A stretch of 64,000 nucleotides of DNA from Echinococcus granulosus (lineage: Eukaryota; Platyhelminthes; Cestoda; Cyclophyllidea; Taeniidae), in contig NW_020170383.1 of NCBI RefSeq assembly GCF_000524195.1, positions 1,851,758 through 1,915,757 on the forward strand. The letters run 5' to 3'. Positions 41,401 through 50,950 of this stretch are shown here, piece by piece. The translations under genes and the position numbers were made by a program. The stretch's first letter is position 1. Every line of letters begins with the position of its first letter. The notes beneath the pieces were generated by a model that saw nothing but the letters and a program-made list of their open reading frames with translations, did not search any database and was not told the DNA's origin.

Positions 41401-42725
41401 CCATTATAAGCACTCGTTTATTTAAGAAAAAGGGAACTTTTTACACCTGTCTAACATTCCTGTGGTGATTACGGCCTCTCCGTTTCCTTGTAGCAGTAAA
41501 TCTCTTTCCTTCAATGGCGAAGCGTTTCTTCCTTAATTGCCTTAAGATGGGGCGTTGCTATACATAAGCATCACAAGTGTTCATTATGACAATTCCATCT
41601 CGAAACAATTTGGTATGACTGTCATAGGGTTAATCATAACCCAAAGTCTTTGGGACGCAAACGTGCAGACCGGGTGGTAGCGCAAGCTCACGTGCTTGCT
41701 GGCCGAGGTAGTCAATCGATCCAGAGCGGGGGTCCGCGCGCCATCAGAGATATGATGAATCCATTGGGCTTATGAATCCATATATTTACCTATCTGCACC
41801 TCTATATAAGCCAACGGTTTTCCGAGTATACTTAGTCTTCAAGTAAAGTTCCGGATTTGCAATCTGTCTTCTCTATCTTATTCAAGCCTTTTTTCTCGGG
41901 CTAAAATGGAGATACTACCCCTCTCCTTACTTAGAGGTGGGCAGTGTCTATTCTCAACTGTGAATCGACATGAATGCTGTGGTCATTACTTTTTGTTTTG
42001 ATATCTAGGTGAGGTGCGGACGTATGTGGAGTCGTGTCAGGAGAGATATGCCATGGCCTTGCAGACGGGTCTAGTGCGAGCGCATCGTCGCGCGTGTAGG
42101 CAACTGTCGTTGAGTTTGCGGACTGCGCTCTCCGAGTCTGGTCTGTCCCTTCTTTCTGCTGCTCGCGGCAGTGTACATACATCTCCCAAGTATTCGACAA
42201 TGGGGTAGGCATGCATTCATCTGATATCTTTTGTCTGATCAGTACTTATAGATGTGTAACTCTTAATTGAGTAGGAGCCTAAAATATCACAAATGGAGGC
42301 AATATACTTTGTTTCCCACGAGATTGTAATGCGCAATACGGTTTGTGGACATCAACTACTGTTGAATTTCGCGATACCTGTCGTTAGTGTTATCCCAAAA
42401 TCACTCTGTTCAAAAACGCACCCATTCAGTGTCCATTTTGCCAAATCGACGGCAAATGGATGAGGGTTTGCTTTGATAAGGTACTGTGTATTATTTCAGA
42501 CTATCCGAATCCCAACTGGAGTCCCTTCTGCACATCATTGACGGCGTTTGTGCTTCCGCCGAGATGTTATTTTCCGAGACCTCTCTCAAGGGTCTGCAAG
42601 TCTTCTCGCCTCCATCTCATATCCACGCATATCATAGGGAAACTCGACCCAGCGATGTTCGTTCACTTCCCCTTACCATTGCTTTAACTTTGATTGACGA
42701 GTATCGGGTTCCCAATCAAGATTAA
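32435..42725 (+). CDS. CEP152: CEP152/Asterless-like centriolar coiled-coil protein
   Basis: Exons: 32435-32518, 32595-32780, 33366-33604, 33902-34041, 34121-34345, 34492-34656, 34910-35049, 35200-35400, 35443-35590, 35625-35716, 35794-36203, 37227-37455, 37634-37768, 38540-38775, 39406-39508, 39602-39661, 39910-40062, 40147-40410, 40483-40726, 42009-42204, 42500-42725, all in phase with GT-AG; about 1290 residues. (An in-frame donor at 34627 is a possible alternative.) An in-frame TGA at 32405 and no earlier ATG fix the start. Family resemblance from memory: an acidic N-terminus (DDEDNED), a Ser/Pro/Gln-rich stretch, then coiled coil with QLVQLSSGASLSLAKQRENN, ELRDVREQLSLYEQTLGI, EREAAVERARAACEAHY and LRQEVLLA, matching the order in vertebrate CEP152, and a late Arg-rich helix (ESCQERYAMALQTGLVRAHR would be typical; here VESCQERYAMALQTGLVR). 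CEP152 recruits PLK4 and CENPJ to the mother centriole. Coiled coils align easily, so another centrosomal coiled-coil protein remains possible. Confidence 0.6.
39290..39378 (+). repeat. Diverged repeat, copy A (intron of CEP152-like gene)
   Basis: About 89 bases in the intron before exon 39406, recognisably similar to 41489-41575 in the same orientation. Shared blocks include CTTGTA.CAG.AAATC, TTGCCTTA.GATGGGG and AAGCA.CACAA. Likely remnants of a dispersed element. Confidence 0.6.
39531..39547. repeat. Poly(C) tract in an intron
   Basis: A run of 17 C forms the polypyrimidine tract of the 93-base intron 39509-39601 of the CEP152-like gene. Homopolymers of this length are prone to length errors in assembly. 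Confidence 0.75.
41489..41575 (+). repeat. Diverged repeat, copy B (intron of CEP152-like gene)
   Basis: Partner of 39290-39378, lying in the large intron 40727-42008. The same order of short conserved blocks is visible with many substitutions, so the duplication is old. Confidence 0.6.
41620..41885 (+). mobile_element. Possible solo LTR or promoter-like insert in a CEP152-like intron
   Basis: A block of about 265 bases starts TGTCATAGG, holds a GC-rich centre (41660-41750) unlike the surrounding AT-rich intron, then a TATA-box-like CTATATAAG near 41811, and a TTATTCA end near 41884. This resembles a solo LTR of a larger retrotransposon. No target duplication or second copy was found in the window, so the call is tentative. 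Confidence 0.3.
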
Positions 42726-43023
42726 ATATTTGGGCCTAGACTGCCTGAATTTTGCCCCACATGTGTTCAAGAACGGTTGCATTTTTTGCAATCTAGTAGA
42801 AGTTGGTCAAGCTTACAACCTCATTCGAAACAACTAGATCAACCCACGACAAATATAATCATGCAGCCTACTTTGTTCTAAAACCGATTCTATTCAATAG
42901 TTGTTGTTCAGTCTTTACTAATGTATGCGGATCAGGATTTCCCCTATCAGTTTCCCATTACGCGTCCCTAGAGTTCTATATTTCCGCAAATTTCAGCGTA
43001 TTCCAATCTGTTTTGTTGATTAG

Positions 43024-43203
43024 ACTTCTCCATCTGCGACCAATGATCACCTGACAGACGCTGAAGACAAGGCTAACATGCCCCTGGCATTAGAAATCCG
43101 ACCAAGCACGTTGACCAGGGGCAGCAATGGCGTCCAGTCAAGTCCTAGACAATCGTCACCCGAAGTTCCAGTACCCACTCCACGTAGTCGGCTTCCACGA
43201 TGA
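43024..43203 (+). CDS. Possible alternative last exon of the CEP152-like gene
   Basis: A pyrimidine-rich acceptor ending GATTAG is followed by 59 open codons rich in Ser, Pro, Thr and Arg (starting TSPSATNDHLTDAEDK) and a TGA. It fits phase 0 after weak internal donors in exon 42500-42725 (for example after CTGCAA near 42601 or after TATCGG near 42708). If used, it replaces the C-terminus ending VPNQD. Without transcripts this could also be chance. Confidence 0.35.
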   Translation, partial: TSPSATNDHLTDAEDKANMPLALEIRPSTLTRGSNGVQSSPRQSSPEVPVPTPRSRLPR

Positions 43204-43490
43204 GGCCCATATCCGCGTGCGGACGCACAATTCCAAATGCTCCAACCATGTACAGATCCCTAATCATGCACTTTTATTGCAATCAGCACTCTCCTTTGAA
43301 TACAGTGTTCCATTTCCAACTGACATGAACTTCTTTGTTACCTGCAGTATCATCAAAGCCAAACGCCTCTGCGCTTTCTCGCTTACGACAGCATTGGATA
43401 GCATTAGACTCACCACTTGATACCTCCACGCCTCTGGGTCGAAATGACTCAAAACTGATGAATCGTCAAGTGTTTCAAGTCGGAAGTTAA

Positions 43491-43496
43491 TTTATT
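43491..43496 (-). promoter_or_regulatory. Polyadenylation signal of the PDIA6 gene
   Basis: On the minus strand this reads AATAAA, 137 bases past the PDIA6 stop codon, a normal distance for a 3' end signal. Confidence 0.55.
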
Positions 43497-43632
43497 ATGA
43501 AGTAACAAAAGCAAAGAAGTGGAGCTGTCGACAAGGATTTATTCGACCGCAAAGTACGAACTTGTTCATCATTTGGTAACCGTAAATATACAACAAAGAT
43601 ACTATCAAAGGTTGGTTGTGCCCCGTCCAATT

Positions 43633-46451
43633 TCACAGCTCACTTTTCATCCCGAGTTCACTAAGATCAATTTCCTCCTCATGAATAACCTGAGGTTAGA
43701 AAAAATACAGTTTAGGTGTTAGACACAAGGAATAGTATGAGGAACCTTAAGCCCTAAATTGGGATTTGTTTAAGTAATTTTAATTGCCTTCAATACTGTG
43801 AGTATGCTAGTTTGTGCAAAAGTCTCAACCATACAGACCCAAATTATTGCCGGGAAGAACATCGACTTACGGTCACGTACAACATTTCGCCAAAAAGGCG
43901 CAGCATTTGTTGCTCTAATAATTAGCATATGTTGCGCAATGTAATTTTCATGGTTAGATTGGAATGCTAAGCAAGACTACAGTAATGTGAATATCCTTAC
44001 AGGAGCATCTTTTCCATCCCAAGGTGCAGAGGACTGGATTTCGGGTAAGGCTGACATAGAGTTGAGCGATACAGAGCCTCGGCCCTGGCTCAAATCGTAC
44101 AGAAAGTCACGCACTCCATCGGTTGCGAAAGAGCCATGCATCACAGCGAATTTCTGTTTCCTCATGTTGATCGCGACCATAGTCTAGTTCAAAAACACAA
44201 GCAGTAGGGATTAGTCGACATCCAGGGTGGTGAAATTTGAAAGCCTCCAATGAAGGATATCAACCTAATTAGATGCACAGTAGTACGCTGTCGAGCTCAG
44301 CGAGAGCAATTAGAATGTGTAGTGCTCAAAATGGTTAAAGCAGAAGTCAAAACCTACCGGGTAACCGAATCCACCTACTAGAAGAGCCTCCTCTAGTGGC
44401 ATATGTGTGCGGGCAGCAGACCAAAGCCATCTGAAAATTAAAGGCTCGAACATTGTAAACAACCTCCAAATTTATTTTGATTGGGTACAAGCTATTTAGG
44501 CAACATGAAATGACATAATAAGGTTACATACCCCCAGTTTTTCCCTTTGTGCTTTTTGGCCGCCTCTTTCATGACATCTAGGTAGTCCCTGCGGCACTTG
44601 GATTGGCAGTCGAGTAGTTGAGGCAAGAAACCAATTATGCAAAGTTGTTTGTTGTCACAGGCCTCGTGGAGTACCTCACTTGAGGTGATTTCATTCACCT
44701 CCGGCGGTGGACGATTCAGTTCCGCCTTTTGCAAGCCGAATTCCACAATGCCTTCGGCTGAGCGCATTCCGTTATACTCCTCTACTTGGCCTGATTTGAA
44801 GTATTTAATTGTGGGAAAGCCTCGTATCTAAAAGAGCAGTCATGGGGATCAATCATTTCACTGGTATGGATGAGAGAAGGGTGTTTGAGTGTTATGATAG
44901 TTAAATAGCTTGTCACCAAAATAGACCAAAAATGCTAGCGTAGCAAAACCCAGTATAGTGAATAGGGCGAAAGACGCTTTACTTGACGGAAAACACATTA
45001 CTGAAAAGAGGAAAACTGTGTGTAAGCGGTGCCAATACAATAAAAGAAAACAAGTCTAGCTTGGGTTCGAGATTCGAACCACTAACTGACTAGTATCAAA
45101 TCGAAATTAACGTGTAACTCTCAATGAGCAGAAAGCCAATCGAATAGGCAACGGTGAAAAAAAAATAATAACACGTACTTCATATCTCCCAGCGAGGTTA
45201 TTATGGACAGTTGCATCAACGGTGCCAACTTTCACTTTGCCCTTAAGTTTCTCAGCAGCCCTCTTCCATTCTGGAGCAAGGTTCTTACCTGAAGAAAAAA
45301 AACAGCAGTGTTTATTTTAAGAATGAGAAGCAAATCACGAAATGATCAGTTAAATGTTACATTCCTCTCATTTTGATGCAAGTATTCCAGAAAACTTACA
45401 GATTTACTTGAAAACACGAATATGAGGGTAAAAAGTACGACACCGAACAATGCGACTAGCCACCTACAATGTCCACACCAGGGTGCAATGAAAGCGACTA
45501 GCCAATCGTCATCACTTTGGAGGACAAGAGAATCAAAATTTTGATCAGTCAAAGTTACGACAGCCTCTGAATTCTGATAGTGATTGTCTTGTTTGTCCGC
45601 GTGACTTTGGGCGCCACCACAAGTTCCGCCACCACTACCCATAGTCGGTTGCTTCGGCGACAAGTTGAGCTGAACTCCCTAAGTAGTAAGAAGGAACAAA
45701 TAATGGCTAAACAAGCTCACATGAGTGGATCGACTACCGAAAGTCTGTGGATAATGCAGCGAAAAACTGCCAAAAAGACTTAAATAGATGCAACAAAACC
45801 TCCTGCTCGCAAAGGCAGAGGAGACCAAGTTTGGAAGCTTACTTCTTTTCTGGCACGGGCAACAACAAAATCGCGAACTTGTCCCATCAAAAAAACGATG
45901 AGTTCATCAGAAGTTCGAGGTCCTGTGTACTTTATGGGATTGCCAGCGCCCTCGTCACTGCGGAACACCAAAACAGTTGGATAGCCCTCAACATTGAATC
46001 GATTTCCTATATTTGAGTGAGCCTCATTGTCCACCACTCCAAATCGTACAACACCCTGGTGACAAAAATTATAAAGAATCCATATCAAAAAAGAAATATG
46101 ACCGTTCTGAGGGTTGTTGGAAAGTGGGTACGTGAAGGCAGAACATATACGAGACACAAAACCCAACTAGTAAAGAAAATACCTACTTGAAGAATGTCTG
46201 ACGCCTTTTTAAACTTGGGAGCGAAACGTTCGCAGTGACTGCACCAACTAGCATAGAACTTCACAACTGTCACCCCAGGCTGAGAAATAAATTCATCAAC
46301 ATTTTCGCCGGTTAGTTGGATAACGGAATCATCACCACCATACAGGGCGAAACACGTATGAATAAAAGCGAGTAGAAAACCTGGAATGTGAACAAAACAT
46401 CACAAATTTCCCGAACAAATAATAAGCAATACTGACTGAAAATACTGGCAT
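43633..46451 (-). CDS. PDIA6: Protein disulfide-isomerase A6 (P5) (complete, nine exons)
   Basis: An ER-lumen thiol oxidoreductase that forms and rearranges disulfides in secretory proteins. Exons (5' to 3'): 46451-46433, 46380-46187, 46055-45843, 45678-45468, 45288-45179, 44827-44532, 44430-44358, 44183-44001 and 43689-43633; 451 residues in frame (human P5 is about 440). Seen: a 19-base first exon starting a hydrophobic signal peptide (about residues 1-19), first thioredoxin domain with active site WCSHC (Cys53/Cys56), a Gly-rich linker with an extra Cys, second thioredoxin domain with WCGHC (Cys210/Cys213) followed by [22 protein letters not shown], then the non-catalytic P5 domain with [23 protein letters not shown] and PWDGKDAP, and a C-terminal ELGMKSEL. 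The KSEL tail is a KDEL-type retrieval signal. CSHC at the first site departs from the usual CGHC. Exon 4 joins exon 5 inside the second active-site Cys codon. Confidence 0.96.
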
Positions 46452-48108
46452 GATCTTTTCCGATTTTCTCAATAATCAGATAAACGGCATATCAACAGTC
46501 AAATAGACAACCTATATACAAATGGTATATGACTCAAGCATGAACCTAATTTACTCCAAGATAGTAAAGGAGAAGCAGTGAATCTCGTGTGACGAAGCAC
46601 AAGACATTTAGCTTATGGATGGCACAAATGTTTGCATAAAATGTCAATAACGCGTATACTGATGGGGTGTTGGGGAACCATCAAAAGTGGGTATAATTTT
46701 TGATATAGTAAGTAAGAACTCACACCAGTCACCTATCAAGTCCAAAACAAAATATAAACGTCAGACCAAAAGATTTATCAAACATTAGGAATGACTGAAA
46801 AATGGCCGAGGATGCACCTACTCAAACTATCTGTGGTCCTTCGGGAACAATGCGCGTTAATAAATACTTAATGCCTAGGAAAATTCAAGACAATCGTACA
46901 AAAATTTAACGCGACTGTCACTTATTCGTCGGAGTATACATCGCTGTACATGAGTCGCAGAAACTCACACAGATACTGCCACATCACCGAGGCAATACGT
47001 ACAAATTATTGACCAATGCCTCGCCAGACCCTAGTGACGTGTTTTAGAACTTATGTGCAAATATCTTATTGGCTACGTTAAAATACTTCGTGGGTGAAAA
47101 AATTCTTGCAGAAAAAGAAGAACATGATGCTAAAATGCTAGTTTTATGCACCACCTTTATTTTTGGATACAAATCATTTGTTTTAATAAATTCCTTAAAA
47201 ATGGCATCATTGTTTTTATTACAAGGTGCCATAATCTGTGATTTTAACTTGAGATAATCTTGGTGAAACTGAAATTGTGTTTACTGCAACAAATCTCATT
47301 TGAAGGCTGTTTTGAAATACGTTGGTTATCCCAATCGGCTTTGCTGAAAGGCTAACGTGTCTCTTGGCCATAGCACTTTCGTCAGGCGAACTGGTCTCTG
47401 GGTCATGCCGGTGGCGTAATACTCATTCTGTTTTAATATATCTTCCAGAAATGAGGTGGAAAGCTGACTCAAGCCTCAAAATTGACGAACTGTCAACATC
47501 TCTTAAATTAGAGAATAGCTGTGTATCCAGGTCTCCCTAACCTCGTATCTGTCCCCATTTACGCTAAGCAATAAGTGTGTCCACATTCAATCAGCCTCAG
47601 TGTTCTAAGGGTATGAAGGCCAGTAGGGGGAAGATGAATGAGGGCCGTGATAGAGTATCCCCAATCCCCCGAATGTCATGCCATCTTTCGTCTCCAGGGC
47701 AGAATCAGGGCGTTACAGCTAAGTCAAGTTTCGATCGAAATATGAAAGCACAAATTTATTTAGAGTGAACTTGAGACAGCGAATCAAACACTGCTCCTTT
47801 GTTATTCGTCACAGGAGTATTTAAACTATTAAATTTAATTAAAGACAGAGGATGAGGCCAGGGCACACCTTTTACCAATAAAAAAATTTCTGACTCATGG
47901 CAACTAATATATCCACATATTTGTCATAAATTAATTCTTCAGAACCATATTTAAGGAAAAACTTGCATGTACTGGAAGGTGATATAAACTAGCCTCGTTT
48001 GTCTCCTCTCCCCTGACCTTCATGGCCTTGAAACGACGAGATTGATTGGGTGTGAATATTTTTATTGTTTAGTGACAATAGCGATAGATGCAAGTTTAGG
48101 GAGACTTG
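46452..48108. other. Intergenic region upstream of PDIA6
   Basis: About 1.65 kb between the PDIA6 start and the second TRIM-like element. Open stretches at 47322-47540 and 47577-47768 have no recognisable family and no splice context. The PDIA6 promoter should lie near the left end, but no clear core element is visible. Confidence 0.5.
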
Positions 48109-48291
48109 TGTAGCGTCCTGAGACCTCCTTGAAGGCGAAAGAGGACGTGATATATATATTCGGTACAGAGAGGGTATTTGGGCTACTGGCATAGTCAGAA
48201 GGCCGGCCCATTCGGTGTGGTACAAAGGCCAAGTTAAAAGTCAAAAGTGGCTCCTCGCCGGTACTGAGAGATAAACGCCCATCGTACTACA
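48109..48291 (-). repeat. 3' LTR of TRIM-like copy 2
   Basis: 183 bases. It is shorter than its partner because a segment next to the alternating AT run is missing. Confidence 0.82.
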
Positions 48292-48986
48292 TGACCCCTC
48301 CTCTTTTGAGCGTTGTCCTCGGCGCTCCCCTTGGTCAGCCTCCCGCGTCAGCCATCACAACGTAATCGGTGCTTCAAGGAAATACCCACGAGCCAGTCGT
48401 GCCAGCCATCAAATTAGTGTGCAACTGAGGAGATACTCTACCGCAACGTCACTGATCCCTCTTTGTGCTTCAACTGGATCTGGAGTTTCGTGCGGTTTGC
48501 GAACTTGATTCAGGAAGGGGGAATTGTGCTGGCCATCATGCGTGTCCATAGATAGATGTACAAACACTGGCCTGAAAGCAGATTTGTGTAAGGAGGGACG
48601 GGATCTAGTACGAGTCCATGGGGGAAGGTTTTCACGTTTGTTCCTCCTTACCACCTTGTTCTCACTTTGGAGCTGCCCAGGCTCTATTCAGCTGGTAAGG
48701 AAATGGGGGAGGTTTCACGAATTCACTTTATCAACAGCTTTGCGCAGGCACGGTGGGGGAGGTGGTTCATTGCTGGTGTCGCTCCAGTTGTAATTTCTTC
48801 CCCACAGAACAGGGGACTGGGAGAGCTGCCGAAGGCAGACGTCAATTTCGGCCCTTCTAGTTGGGGTCATCACCATTCTCCCATCCGTAGCACATATACT
48901 TCTTCCGCTCTGCAAAGATTTATCACACAGCAGTTAAATCAGGAAAGATATCTTTTAAGTTTGGGTTCTCTTTCTGCTGCCACCAA

Positions 48987-49181
48987 TGTAGCGTCCCGGG
49001 ACTTCCCTGAAGACGAAAGAAGACATAATACTCGGGTAGAATATATGTATTCGGCACAGCGAAGGTATTTGGCTATTGGCATGGTTCAAAGGCCAGCCCA
49101 CCCGGCGTGATACAAAGGCCAAGTTAAAAGTCAAAAGTGGCTCCTCGCCAATACCGAGAGACAAACATCCAGTCCACTACA
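48987..49181 (-). repeat. 5' LTR of TRIM-like copy 2
   Basis: 195 bases, bordered on its inner side by the primer-binding-like sequence also found in copy 1. Confidence 0.82.
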
Positions 49182-50935
49182 CTTAGGCACGGCGCTCTTC
49201 TCTGGTTTGCGAAATGCTGACCGCTCCTCAGTCACAACTTTCGATTTGACTACTCACTTCCTCTCTGAAAGAAACTTTCACACAACATAAGTACCACAGT
49301 AAAGACACTAAAATCAGTCGCTACAAGTAAAAGATTTAAGGTCTACTAAAGAGGCGCTATATGCGACCTCATTTCGCCAAATATTGTACTTGGTGTCATA
49401 AGAAAATGATTCATTTTAGAAAAGGTAAAGCTTTTGAAACCGCCACATTAGTCTTCCTGAATTCTAACGACTTTTGCCAAAAATCCCTGTATCTAAAGCC
49501 GAAACTGCATCTAGCGCGAATTTACGAAGTTCTCGTTGGATTATATGGGCTGAATGGTTGCTAGCATTGTCCTAATGCCAAGAAACAGAACATAAGTACA
49601 ACCTGAAAGACAGAAGTCCCAATGTAGTAAAGTCCACAATTAAACTAAATACCTAGTCATTGTGTCTGTGCCATGGTTTGATGGTTTTTTCAACTAAGCG
49701 TTTGAAGACGTGGGCACTGAAGTCCTCGCAGATTGTAACCAGCTCGGCAGCAGGATCTTCTATTCACGTCAGTGGCCTCTCTATCCCTTTTCACGTTAGT
49801 ATTGTATGCTCTACCAGTATGCTGTGACTATACGGATTTTGGCGGAGTTGGGGAGGCACAGCACACTATATTACCATCTTGTTAGCATTTCACCGCGAGT
49901 ATTTTTTATCGGTGTTCTATTAAAGCTATGTTGGAATTGGCATAAACCATCCCATCGATGATTACTACAGGCAAATACAGAGAAGGAAAATCATTAGGTC
50001 TAAATCACTTTATTTGGTTGTCCACATTGGGATCCCATAATTCGCTCCCATTACCCACGAACATCATTATTAAGAGATCATCTAAAATGTTCAGGTAATG
50101 TTGCAGTTCTAAAATTTATAAACTATTACTAGATGGGCAATTCGACCACTACCACTGTGCCGAAATATTTTGCTTTTAAATACCAATTTTTCATATTGAT
50201 TTTTTGCATTTATCCCATAAATAGGTATGCTGCAGTCAAACCAAGATATAGATTTAAAAAAATAATGACACTCAGCTTTCCTGTTAGAATTTGAAAAGAC
50301 AGCTAGAATTTTCAGGATTACTCACTTCATCTTGATTCGTTAGCCCGAGCTTTTGTACCCCCTTGCACACGTTAGTTTGTTTCTCGTGTTTTGCCTTTTT
50401 GCATTTACCTGCCGTCTAAAATTTCGAGTGGTAGATTTATCTGCATGTGGTAAAGAGGGGGTAAAATTGGCATGTGTTTAGGTACTTTAGCTGCTTCATA
50501 CTGATGTCATAGCTTTAGAAATGTTTAGTTGGATCCTCATCATTGTGCTTTTTTGACAGGCAATGTTTTGTATCACTGTATGTCATTAGTTTTATTACCT
50601 CTTACGGTGATCTTTATTTCTAGATCATCAAAGATCGCATCATGTATGATTTTAAGGGTTGACATTTAGAACTTCAAGTCTCTGTGGGCTTAGGTTATGT
50701 CGTTTATGTTACAAAACCCTGTACTGTTTTGGGAACATCGGTAACATTCTGCTCTTTGAGTTTCCTTGAACGTATTTTATTCGGACTAATTCACTAGTCG
50801 TGGATACTCCTGCTTTTTAGTTCTATTGAGATTGAATTTATGTTGCTAAAGTGGACATGATTTCATTAGTACGAATACGGATGTTAGTACGTTTAAAATC
50901 GCCTTTTTTAGTTTCCATAGTTTTTTGCTTTTCAG
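49182..50935. other. Intergenic region upstream of the RECQL4 gene
   Basis: About 1.75 kb with no recognised coding or RNA feature. I looked here for an upstream exon carrying the Sld2-like N-terminus of RECQL4 and did not see one. It ends in a pyrimidine tract and CAG at 50933-50935 that could be a cis- or trans-splice acceptor. Confidence 0.5.
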
Positions 50936-50950
50936 GTTCTACCTTGTGAA

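Larger units (their letters stand above)
48109..49181 (-). mobile_element. TRIM-like non-autonomous LTR element, complete (copy 2)
   Basis: About 1073 bases, in the opposite orientation to copy 1. Read on the minus strand: 5' LTR 49181-48987 (195 bases), a primer-binding-like TTGGTGGCAGC just inside it (48986-48976), an interior without gag or pol, a purine tract AAAAGAGGAGGGG near 48296-48308, and 3' LTR 48291-48109 (183 bases). LTRs run TGTAG...CTACA. The interior aligns with that of copy 1 over long blocks, for example GTGCTACGGATGGGAGAATG. The two LTRs differ by a length change near the AT-rich segment and by more substitutions than in copy 1, suggesting an older insertion. Plus-strand flanks CTTG and CTTA match at only 3 of 4 positions. 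Confidence 0.85.

Noticed and set aside
45464..45470. Splice donor after CATTGTAG for PDIA6 exon 4
   Set aside because: It leads to an in-frame stop in the next exon. The donor four bases earlier (after CATT) restores the active-site Cys and the KNLAPEW sequence.
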